From NCBI GenBank assembly GCA_022605405.1, contig JABYQQ010000005.1, forward strand, positions 1,984,001-2,048,000: a DNA stretch of 64,000 bases. The letters are read 5' to 3'. Position 1 is the stretch's first letter; each line of letters begins with the position of its first letter. Position numbers and translations under genes: made by a program. Of this stretch, positions 1-10,182 are shown one piece after another. This DNA is from Earliella scabrosa (lineage: Eukaryota > Basidiomycota > Agaricomycetes > Polyporales > Polyporaceae). The notes under the pieces are model-generated. The model was given only the letters and a program-made list of their open reading frames with translations, ran no database searches and was not told where the DNA came from.

Positions 1-1882
1 GCCCGCGCTGGTTTCGAGCCCATCTCCCTCATCGGTCAGCTTATCCCCATCTACAAGCAGCTCCTTGCTGCCCTCAAGGAGGCCGGTGCCGAGTCGGTTC
101 AGATTGACGAGCCCGTCCTTGTCCTCGACTCCGCATCCCTCTACGAGAAGCAGTTCGCGCAGGCTTACGCCGAGCTCGCCCCGGTTTCGCCCAAGCTCAT
201 CCTGACCACCTACTACGGTCGTCTCGACTCCAACTTGACCTTCGCTGCCAAGCTCCCCGTTGCAGGTCTCCACATTGACCTCGACCGCGCTCCCGGCCAG
301 CTCGATGAGGTCATCGCTGCTGTGAAGCCCACCAACCTCATCCTTTCCCTCGGTCTTGTCTCTGGCCGCAACATCTGGAAGACCGACTTCCAGGCGGCGC
401 TCAAGCTCGGCCAGAAGGCTCTCGAGGCCCTCGGCAAGGATCGCGTCATCATTGGTTCTTCGTCCTCTCTCCTCCACACCCCCGTCACCCTGGCTGCGGA
501 GAACAAGCTCACTCCTGAGCAGAAGGATTGGTTCGCCTTCGCCCTCGAGAAGGCTGCTGAGATCTCCGTCCTCGCGTCTGTTCTCTCTGGTTCGCAGGAC
601 CCCAAGGTCGCTGAGGCTGTTGAGGCCAACCGTGCTTCCATCGCCAAGCGCCGTGAGTTCGAGCGCAACTCGGATGCGACTGTCCGCAACCGTGTCGCTG
701 CCATCACTCCCGACATGCTTGAGCGCAAGAGCCCCTTCGCGGTTCGCAAGGACATTCAGCAGAAGCAGCTCCAGCTGCCGAAGTTCCCCACCACCACGAT
801 CGGCTCCTTCCCTCAGACCAAGGAGATCCGTCAGGCCCGTGCCAAGCTCAACAAGAAGGAGATCACTGAGGCCGAGTACGAGAAGTTCATCGAGAAGGAG
901 ATCGAGAGCGTCGTCCGCTTCCAGGAGCGCATCGGCCTCGACCTCCTCGTGCACGGTGAGCCGGAGCGTAACGACATGGTGCAGTACTTCGGTGAGCAGC
1001 TGGAGGGCTTCGTCTTCACCCAGAACGGTTGGGTGCAGAGCTACGGTTCTCGGTGAGTTCTCATGCCTGCATGACTCAGAGGCAGTGTCTCACATTTCCT
1101 TTTAGCTACGTTCGCCCTCCCATCGTCGTTTCGGACGTCAGCCGCCCCAAGCCCATGACCGTTCGCTGGAGCAGCTACGCACAGAGCCTCACCAGCAAGC
1201 CCATGAAGGGTATGCTCACTGGGCCCGTCACCATTCTCAACTGGTCGTTCCCTCGTGCCGATGTCTCTCGCGAGCTCCAGTGCAAGCAGCTCGCTCTCGC
1301 GCTTCGCGACGAGGTCATCGATCTTGAGAAGGCTGGTATCAAGGCTGTCCAGGTCGACGAGCCTGCTCTCCGTGAGGGTGTAAGTGCGCTCATCTCGTAT
1401 GGAAGCCTCGCCGCTCACACTTGTCGCCATAGCTTCCTCTCCGCAAGGCTGACTGGCAGGCCTACCTCGACTGGGCCCTCCCGTCGTTCAAGCTCGCCAC
1501 TGCCGGTGTTACCGACGCGCTCCAGACCCACTCGCACTTCTGCTACTCCGACTTCGACGACATCTTCCCGTCCATCCAGGCGCTCGATGCCGATGTCATC
1601 TCGATCGAGGCCTCGAAGAGCGACATGAAGCTCCTCAACACCTTCAAGCACTACGGCTACTCCAACCAGATCGGCCCTGGTGTCTACGACATCCACTCGC
1701 CCCGTGTCCCGTCTGAGGACGAGATCAAGGAGCGTCTCGCGGCCATGCTTGCGATCCTCCCCGGCGACCTCCTCGTCGTCAACCCTGACTGTGGTCTGAA
1801 GACCCGTGGCTGGACGGAGACCGAGGCTTCCCTCGTGAACCTCGTCAACGCCGCCCGCTGGGCCCGCCAGAACTACGCGTAG
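1..1882 (+). CDS. MET6: Cobalamin-independent methionine synthase (5' end missing)
   Basis: Transfers a methyl group from 5-methyltetrahydrofolate polyglutamate to homocysteine in the cytosol, the last step of methionine synthesis. The window opens inside the gene in frame 1; 591 residues remain of about 765 usual for the family. Exons are 1..1052, 1106..1379 and 1433..1882, with two introns of 53 nt each, GTGAGT/TTTTAG and GTAAGT/CCATAG. Splicing joins GSR to YVRPPIV, a conserved block of the C-terminal barrel. Zinc-site sequences are visible: [10 protein letters not shown] (His and Cys ligands) and [11 protein letters not shown] (Cys ligand) near the end. The linker before [10 protein letters not shown] marks the join between the two barrels. 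The codons are strongly biased to C or G at third positions, as expected of a highly expressed housekeeping gene. The stop is TAG at 1880-1882. Family identity is certain; only the N-terminal part is unseen. Confidence 0.97.
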
Positions 1883-2626
1883 ACGCGCGTGCTTCTTGCG
1901 CTTCAACAGCGCCCGCGTTACGGTCCACAGTAACTTATCAGCACACTCTCAACGAGGTGTCCTGCGGCCCAGATGTTGTGCAGTGGTGTGGCGGATAAGC
2001 AGAAAACGTGTGTAGCCGTGTGGGTGCCGGTGCCGACCACCGGTCTCGCTGTGGCCCCGACGTCCAAGATGATGTCGCTCGCTCGCCGTCGTCGGCTTGA
2101 GCGGGGGACGTCTGTGTCGGCGCAGCGGACCGCTTGGAGGTGTAATTGAGGCGAGGACGCGCCCCGCAGTCTCTGTGACAGCGGTGTGGTCGGCCCTCGT
2201 TTCTTTGCGCTGGACGGTGTTCGCAGATGTCTTTGGGCGGATTTCAACAATCCTCAAAATGTGCTTTCAACGGCACATGCTGTTGTACCATCTTCATCAC
2301 GACATGTATCCATAATACATTGACATTGACGATCGTTGACGTTGAGTACCGTGTGCCCCAATCTCGCATGAGAGCCCCTTCGAATGCTTCGTGCTCCATG
2401 GATCGAGACCGCACGCGAATGTTTCGAACGTCTCCGCCAGGGGAGTTGACATTACGCGTCGTGTATGCGTGATCTAATACAAGCCAGCCGGCCCATGATA
2501 ACGGTATGTAGTGACACAGAGATGTCGTAGCAGCTACGTGTATAGTATGTTACTAGGTCAGTGTACGTGTACCGAAGTCCGCACGAGTCCAAGGTCCCAG
2601 AAAGACAGTAGCACAAAGTGTAAGAA
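1883..2626. other. Intergenic, convergent 3' regions
   Basis: About 740 bases between the stop codons of the methionine synthase gene and the opposing membrane-protein gene. AT content rises compared with the flanking exons. Short open frames here lack conserved motifs and splice-consistent extension. I see only 3' untranslated sequence. Confidence 0.6.
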
Positions 2627-4971
2627 CTAACGGTGAAGGTCTTCGGCCGGAGGAACGACCATCTCCTCCACGGACCGGAGGGAGCTGCTCGACTCCTGCC
2701 GACCGACAGCTTGAGGCACGTCCAGCCCCTTCTCCGCGCCCGTCTCAACAGCTGGATCCTCCGCCGACTTTCTAAGTTGCTGGGGTACGTTGTCCGTGGA
2801 AGGCTCGGTGGCGGGGGCTTGGAGGAGCTTCTCCGGGCACTCGTTCGCCTCCTCCACCGTGGTGGGCGCGGTCGCGGTCGCGGTCGTGTGCTCGGACCCG
2901 CGCTCCATCTCGAGCGCGATGCGGAGGCGGTCCTCGACCTGCTCCGTGCGCCGCGTCTTCTTCCCGCCCCAGTAGATGAGGACGCCCGCGATGATGCCGG
3001 CGACCTGCGCACGGATCGCTGTCAGTACGCGCACCACGAGGCAGAAGCTTAAGGTGGACGGGCTCCATGACGTACGAATGCTGCGGGGAGGGTGGTGGCT
3101 GTTGTCCACGCGGGTCGCTGGAACCTGGTGGACCATAGGGCGATCAGGCGTGTTCTGCGGTTCTGCGGGGCGTGGACAAGGTTGGGCACGCACCGATCAA
3201 GGCCCCACATGCAGCCGCTCAATAGGCATTGGAAGAACGAGTTGAGGTCGTTGCAGACGCAAATCCAGAGCGCCAGGCTGTATCAGTTCGTGAGTGTCGC
3301 TCCTCATGCGCGCTGGTGAGACGGGGATCTACCTGATGGGGAACGCCTGAACGTTGAATGATCGCCGTGTCAGCGCTCCCTCTTCTCTTCAAAATGGGTG
3401 ACTTACCCTATGGGTTTGTGTGCCATGAGGTCGATACCAAGTCTGTGAAGACATGAACTGATGTTGCTCTATAAAGCTGGGAATGAGTACCGCCAGGCGC
3501 ATGGTGGACAAGTACTGCGACGAACGATAGTGTAGGTCAATCTGCTCCTTGTCCGTCAACACTTGCACGTAGTTCGGGTCGTAGACGGGATCGGGGAGGT
3601 CGTCCGGATCGTATAGCTCTGGTAGCCCAGCCTTCTTGCGCAGTCGGGCAATCTTGCGCTTGTACCGCCAGATTTTGCATATGCCTGAGGGGGCGTCAAC
3701 ATTAACGGATAGGGAAGGGCAAAAGTTGGGATTGCGCACGGTAAGTGTCCATGATGCGGAATGGTATGAAACCAATGCTGGTTGCAGTGAAGAGACCTGA
3801 GCGCATAGTCAACTCATGCCGTCCGATTACAGTGCGTACGAACGCACCTGTCTCGACCTGCTGACACAATTCAACCCAAAAGCCCTGCTTGATCTCGTCG
3901 TGTAGGTTTATCATCTTCGCTAGGAAGAGAACAATGCCGGCACCCCAGAATACTGAGCCAGTGTCAGTGACATCGAATGTCCGCATGGACGGACGAGCTT
4001 ACCAACTAAGAACCCATAGATAGCGGTGATAAACTGCCAAAGCATCAAGACCAACTTCCGATAGCCAGAAGATGGTGCATACCCCAAGCGGTGTCTTCAC
4101 AAACGACCAAACACCTTGCATGACCCTCCTGAACCTATCCCGCTTTCGCAGGACGTCTTCGACATGTTGGTCTAGTGCATTCTCGTGCTCGATTTCTTTA
4201 CCCTTCTCGGCGTCATCGGCTTTCTTGCGTTTTTTCCGCGTTCTGGGCAGCACGACGACCGGCTTCCTCGAGTAGAATGATAGCGGCGGTCTGTGAGATA
4301 ACATTTATGAGGACATATGCATATCGAGGCTCATGAGAACCGTACATTACGATAGCATTCATAGCGTTGGTGAGAGTAGATACGGTCGATATTTGGGGAT
4401 CTGTCGGAACACAATATAAGCCCCTCTGGCCGAGAACAAGTCTGCAGGACGCACCTATCACGTCCAAATGCTCTACTATATCATCGTGGTGATGTGGGCT
4501 CATGGACTCGTCTTGGTCATAGTCGGGTCCGAGCCGACCCAGTGCGAGGTTGACCTGACTGCCTTCAAGACCTTGGTCCCCCTCGGTGGGGACGCGTAGC
4601 TCGGCCTGCTGGCCCTCTACACTGTAGGTGTCCGTATGACGATGGAGCAGACCGTGATAAGTGCCATTCTGAGGATGCGTCTGGGAAGGACCCGCGACTG
4701 GCATCTCTTGTCGATGGGTGAGAGATGTTCGGGCCTGTCTTGGTCGCGTCGTGGACATGATATGGTGCGAGACTTTGCTCTGCGCGCGGGCTCTACTTAG
4801 GGATGGCCTGTCCGCGTCCGTGGCGGTACCATTACCCTCCCAAGATCGCGTCCTCGGGAGGGGCTCGCCGAGCTGGGGGCGGACTGCGGCGAGTGAGCGC
4901 GAACGTGGACGGCGGTTGAGTGATGCATCGTCGATGTGCTGGTAGCCTTTCTTGACGCGTACAGAGGGCAT
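2627..4971 (-). CDS. Fungal integral membrane protein, DUF2985-like
   Basis: Function unknown. Twelve exons: 2627..3004, 3076..3124, 3194..3277, 3333..3346, 3407..3468, 3526..3684, 3740..3796, 3848..3952, 4003..4033, 4083..4290, 4346..4400, 4455..4971. They sum to 1,719 nt (572 residues) with matching phases throughout. The start at 4971 (MPSVRVKKGY) is the first in-frame ATG of the long 5' exon; another ATG about 75 codons in is possible. The N-terminal 200 residues are polar and low-complexity. Hydrophobic segments follow: FITAIYGFLVV-FWGAGIVLFLA, a segment before DTYRICKIWRYKRK, SLALWICVCNDLNSFFQCLL and VAGIIAGVLIYWGG. The WYRPHGTQTHRAFPI block and the following helices resemble, from memory, DUF2985/PLAC8-like fungal membrane proteins. 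A 14-nt microexon (3333..3346) encodes AFPI. The C-terminal tail is Thr/Ala/Glu-rich and partly encoded by a GGTCGC repeat near 2870-2885. The family name is tentative; that this is a real membrane-protein gene is well supported. Confidence 0.7.
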
Positions 4972-6290
4972 AAGGGTCGAGCAGCCAAGCCTTGAGGACG
5001 GCGTCGGGGAGAGGGACGGAAGAGAGTCAGAGAGCAATGGGTGGAGCACGCCAGATCCATTTCCACCAAGCGCCCAAAGCTCAATATGGACTCAGCATGA
5101 AGTCATAACAAGGCACGCTTCGAGCACGCCTCAGCAGTCTTCGTCAAGTTCGGCCTCCTCCGCCGACTGTTCCGAGACACCGCCACAATCGAAAACAAGT
5201 CCTTCCGGAATCCGTCTCGCCTCGATAGACAAGTACCCACTTATGGTATACTGGCACAAGGTTGGCGAGGACCTACATTCATTACTGCCACAGGCAGAGA
5301 TCATGGATCATGGATGATGCCTCTTCAGCGCTCAGCGCCAAGATAAGTCTGCACGCAAACACGTAACTTTTTCCAGATTCGAACCTCGCCGCCAAGCATA
5401 CGGCGGTTAAGTTTGTTTTGTTACGTTTCGTGCTCACTATGTAGTGGCATGAGTCGTCATACCCGTCGTATATTTGTGAAATTGAGCAGTGAGTAGTATG
5501 TTCACCATCCCTCAGATCTAATGATTGATGTTCTTGTTCAAGCATTGCTGCCAGTGTCCCGTTCAAGTTGTACTCCCATGTGCCCGCCACATGCCAGACA
5601 GCATGCAACACGAGAAGTGGATTTCTCCCTGGGTAGTCGACTTATCATTGGCAAAATGGTTGCGACTTGGAGTTTCCATCTGTTCCGAATCACACGTATC
5701 ATAGCTAATCCAAGGTCTTCAACTTGGCAGACATGACATCGGTTGAGCGCATCGGCGACAGCGTTACGTATAGAGCAACGCTGAACTGCGATGGTCGGCA
5801 CTTCCAGCTGAGACAAGCAATGTCCATGAGCTACGCTTCGTTATTTGTTCTCTTACTGCGCGAAACCTCAGTTCCAGGTTCGTACCATCATTCTCAGCAC
5901 TTGTTCCCAGTCACGCTCCCTCTTCTCAGCGTGCTGGCTGCAGACCTCGTCATCGTCAGCGTTCAAGTCCTTATGCTCAGAATGAGCTGCTGACACTCCC
6001 AGGTCACACGCACGTCGTCGAATATTTGTCTGTGTATCGTCGTGTGGGTACTCTTTGATTGGAACTAGCGTCAATGTGTCCCGGAGGCACTCTCACAGGA
6101 CAGTCCGGCGGTTAGCCGGAGACAACAATGTGCCAAGATGGACAGTGGGAACATGCCCCGCAATCCCTCGACGGCCGTAACACCTTACCCTGCTTACTCG
6201 CGGACGAGGACTCGCTCATGCGTCCTGCATCCACCTTCGTCCCATATCCCCCTACTCTAGCCCGCTCAATACTTCGATTCTATACCCAGT
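4972..6290. other. Intergenic, divergent upstream region
   Basis: About 1.3 kb between two divergent genes. Open frames here (for example minus 5282-5611, plus 6128-6358) show no recognisable motif and cannot be spliced into a conserved product. The sequence is more AT-rich than the flanking exons. A short GC-rich inverted repeat (CCGGC / GCCGG) sits at about 6104-6119. I see nothing else I can support. Confidence 0.5.
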
Positions 6291-9200
6291 ATGTCTCGGG
6301 TGAGTTGCATGCACCGCTGTTCCTCATGACTATGTACGTTGCCGATGCCCACGCATAGGGTCGTCCTCCCCTCACCCGGGTGGCTAAACAGCCAATTGCC
6401 CTCACGCCAGTTCACTATACAGAGACAGGGGCGCAGCAGTATGGATTTGGCGACAAACGCTCCTCCCCGCGCTATAGCAGGCTCTCAGAACAAGGGCGGA
6501 AGTACTTCATCGGTCCCATGCCGCCTCGCGAGTTTCTCGACGCTTTCATGAAGAAGCCCGGTTTCACTTTGGCGAACATGCCCAGTCCTAAAGGAGCCTT
6601 CGCGGCTCTGCCCAAGGCCGAAGAATTCGGGAGACGTCGGACAGGAAGTCGGGCGACGGAGAGGGGCAAGGGGGTGCGACGTGGGAGAGGACGCAACGGT
6701 CCCTCAACAAGGGGTGGTGGGAGAAAGAAACCTGCGCCGATGGTTCGAGGCACAACATGGAACACAGACAACTCCGAAACGGACATACCAGGTCCACATG
6801 GGAGCACAGGGCAGGAAAAAACGCTGACCGAGCAGTCGATATATGTCCCTTACGTGCGTATGATCCAGTCGGGTGTGAAGTTGCGGTCGCTGATGAGCCG
6901 GCGCCTCCAGCTTGAAGCGATGAATGAACAAGGCCCAGACCCTCTGAGGGGTATTGCGGGGCACGGCGCACGATGTCCACGCTTTGCATTCCGGAATACA
7001 TCTACGAAGGCCGATCACAGTGCCGGGACCGTTGGTGCGGTCAAACCGGACATCTCAGCTTACGCCGTGGAGCATCTCGACGTAATTGACGCCAAAGGCT
7101 CGGACAGCGTGTCCACCATCATCGGATTAGTCGCCACATTCGTCGAAGTGAAGACCGAGGTCGACTTCTTCAACGATCCCCCAGAATCTCTGCAGGGCGA
7201 TGCCCTCGCTGCGCACAGGTTCGTCCTCGATCACATTCGCGACCAGAAGCTTCTTGCGAAGGCGACAAGTGCCTTGGGTCAAAACATCGCCTACGCTCAC
7301 GAGGTCTGTGCAAGACAGTACCGCACCTGCTGCTACTCGGTGTCCCTCACGGGATCCCGGGCTCGCTTCATCCGGTGGGACAGGGCAGGAGCGATTGTGA
7401 GCCGCGCATTCGATCTCCACGAAGAGCCCGAACTGCTGTGCGAGTTCTACTGGTACTTCTCCCAGATGTCGAGCGAGGATCAAGGCCATGACCTCTCGGT
7501 CGGGGTCGCTACCGACGCGGAGGACCGCATGTTCATCGACGCTATCAGAGCCCACATGAAGACTCAGCTCGGCACCTCCGATGACCTCCCGGGGGTCCCT
7601 GGATGGGAACAGCACTACAAGCCGAAGAGCGTATCGTCGATCCGTCTTACCGCTCCTTCGTCGACCAGCGAGCACCCACGGAAGCTTCTTATATCACAGC
7701 CCCTCGTCTCCCCCCTCACTGTCTTCGGTCGCTGCACTCGCTCTTACTGGGCCGTGGACTGCAAGTGGGACGCGGATCAAAAGAAGATGGTCCCGACGGT
7801 TGTCTTCCTCAAAGACACCTGGCGATATAGTGACCGCGACTACGACCGGCAAGAAGGCGAGGTCCTGACAGCGCTTGCGGCAGCTGGTGTCCCCAATTTG
7901 CCGTCAGTCACTGGTCACGAAGATGTCTGTTATCAAGAGCGCACCGTAGAGGTGGATGGGGAACGTCGACAAGGTAAGCCAACTCGCGATAAACTACACT
8001 GGCGATTCGATCATGGTGTTCACCAACGCGCACGATCCGCAGTCGTACAATCGACACTCACGCAAGATTTCTACCATGCACCTTGGAATTGCTGCCAGCA
8101 CGGCGTCATCATGCTGAAGCACACACACTATCGGTTGCTGTTAGGAACGGTTGGATACCCATTGACAAACATGACCGGTGCGAAAGAACTGCTCGCGGCG
8201 GCATACGATGTTTTCCAGAGTGAGTAGTTGATGCCCATGAATCCTATAACACACTTCGAGTCTTCGACTGATCGTGGCAATTGCCTCTTCGCAGCCATGG
8301 TTGCTGCGGACAATAACGGCTACATTCATCGTGATATCAGTCCTACCAACATCATCCTGTACCGGACACCCGGCGACCCTATGGACAAACCCCGCCGCGG
8401 CGTGTTGTGCGACTGGGATCTCTCGCGTGCTCGTGGAGAGTCGACCTTGCTGGACGACTACGAGGTCTCTGTACGTGCTCCAGTAATTATAAGTCGTTGT
8501 CATCGCCTCACTATGTATGTAACCACAGGCTACATGGCAGTTCCAGTCCATCGACACCCTTGAGCGCAAGCCTGGCGCCGTAAGGCCACACACCGTGAAG
8601 CACGACATGGAGTCCTTGCTCTACGTGGTCCTGTACTGCGGCTTGTTATATCTTCCACATGAAGGTGATCAAGCGGATGCTCTGTGTTGCTTCGTCAACA
8701 TGTTTGACGAGCAACATCTGCGACGGAACCGCCTAGAAGGAGGGGACGGGAAGGCCAAGAATCGGCTGGAAAGGACGTATACGGCCGAGATCAAGTGGGT
8801 TTGCAACCCCTTGACCATCTGGGTGAACGGTGTCATGGATATCCACTCCGCTCTCGACAGGGATGTATGGAGTCCCGAGTCTCTCGCAGACTACTGGAAC
8901 AAGTTCAACAAGGAGCATGGCCACGCTCTGACCAACGACGGCAGACACTACAACATCAACCTAGTCACGCAGGCCAATGCGGAGTGCTATGCTTCGCCGA
9001 TGGTCGGAGGGATCGCGATCCCGGCCCCTTATCCATACAATGCAACGGTCCGTGCAGGTCAAGTCCGGAAGCGCGGCGAGGATGACGGACTGGAGGCCAT
9101 CGGCGGCGATGGCCCCCCACCTCGCACAAGGCAGCGCCACGAGACTAGTCCCACCCCGATGCCCAATAGTCAACAGTTCCGTAGCGCGGAGGCGATTCGC

Positions 9201-9737
9201 TTCAGTACGATGCTGAGCGCAACTGTGCAAGGCGGCGACGCAAGAATCGCACCACGGTATCCCATATTTGACGAATCATGCGAGTATGAACAGTCGGCGC
9301 CGCCGACATCCGCTAGCGAGGCGTCGACCTCTGGATTCCGGACACAATCCGAAGGACCATCCGCCGCAAGGTTCCTCTCACCTACTTGGCGTCCTTCCGG
9401 ATCCTGGACATCGCCTGTGGCCAGCGGCTCTCAGCACAGCTATCTGCAAGGAACGAATTTCACGTTCCGTGTCCCTTTCGTACCAGAGCACGCCGCCCAT
9501 GTTGATGGCGGAGCAGTGATTGGGAACGCGTCGTCTAGCAGCGCGACGGCCCGGGGCGGCTTTGGCAGGGATACTCTCGCGTCCAGGGCGAGCAGCAGTG
9601 ACAGCACTATGCGAGCTAGGAAGCGGGGCAGAGAGGCTGCGAGTGACGATGATAGCACGGAATGGTCAGTGATACAAGCTCGAGCTCTTCGCATGGCACG
9701 CCACTCACAAATGACACCCCTACTCAGATCATCATGA
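6291..9737 (+). CDS. FunK1-type protein kinase, copy 1
   Basis: Predicted serine/threonine kinase of the fungal FunK1 family, expanded in Agaricomycetes and of unknown substrate. Exons 6291..6299, 6359..7973, 8043..8219, 8295..8470 and 8529..9737 give 1,061 residues. The start is inferred: the large second exon has no suitable upstream ATG, and a 9-nt first exon (Met-Ser-Arg) joins it in phase through a GTGAGT/CATAG intron. The N-lobe half includes the conserved stretch around ARQYRTCCYSVSLTGSRARF. The catalytic loop YIHRDISPTN lies near residue 610 with its Asp and Asn intact, followed by DWDLSRA in place of DFG. GxWQF-like ATWQFQSID and HDMESLLYVVLYC, typical of the family, follow the fourth intron. 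Between residues about 95 and 135 there is an Arg/Gly-rich insert. The C-terminal 250 residues are Ser-rich with a basic patch (RARKRGR). A paralogue lies immediately downstream on the same strand. Confidence 0.9.
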
Positions 9738-10182
9738 ACCCAGCGTGACCTGCCAGTGCAGTGGACTGTGGGTGACCTCAGAGTGGCTCAGTGGATGTCG
9801 TTGGAAATTGTAACGACGGTCTGACCAAGTAGTGAATGACGAGGGAAGTTGGGGATCATGTATCTTGCCTACAGTGATAGTACTCCTTTGAGTCGTCAAG
9901 CTTCAGCCTCAAGCTTGACTCACCTTGAGTATGTAGTTACCTGTAGTTCAAGTTGCCGTGACTGGGGTCATTACATATGTAGGATTGCTTACGTCAGCTC
10001 ACTCTGCATTTCCAGCGCTGAGAGACTTGCGCCCAAGGGGCGCTTGATGACTTGAACCACGACAGGCGTGAGCATGAGCGTGCCAGCCTGCCACTCGCTT
10101 GGCGTTGTTCAACTTCCAGCACTTAGCAGCGTACCACGACCAGCTTACGACCCTGGCACGACCTGACGATTCCCCTCACAAT
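9738..10182. other. Intergenic between tandem kinase genes
   Basis: 445 bases between the stop of kinase copy 1 and the first ATG of copy 2. It must hold the 3' end of one gene and the promoter of the next. The only structured element I see is the hairpin listed at 9895-9919. Confidence 0.5.
9895..9919. repeat. Perfect 9-bp inverted repeat (hairpin)
   Basis: GTCAAGCTT at 9895-9903 pairs exactly with AAGCTTGAC at 9911-9919 around a 7-base loop. It lies about 160 bases after the stop of the first FunK1 gene, so it may fold in the 3' untranslated RNA. Chance occurrence in 64 kb is possible. Confidence 0.45.

Noticed and set aside
2861..2890. GGTCGC tandem repeat as a microsatellite feature
   Set aside because: Lies inside the coding tail of the membrane protein and is explained by a Thr/Ala-rich peptide stretch.
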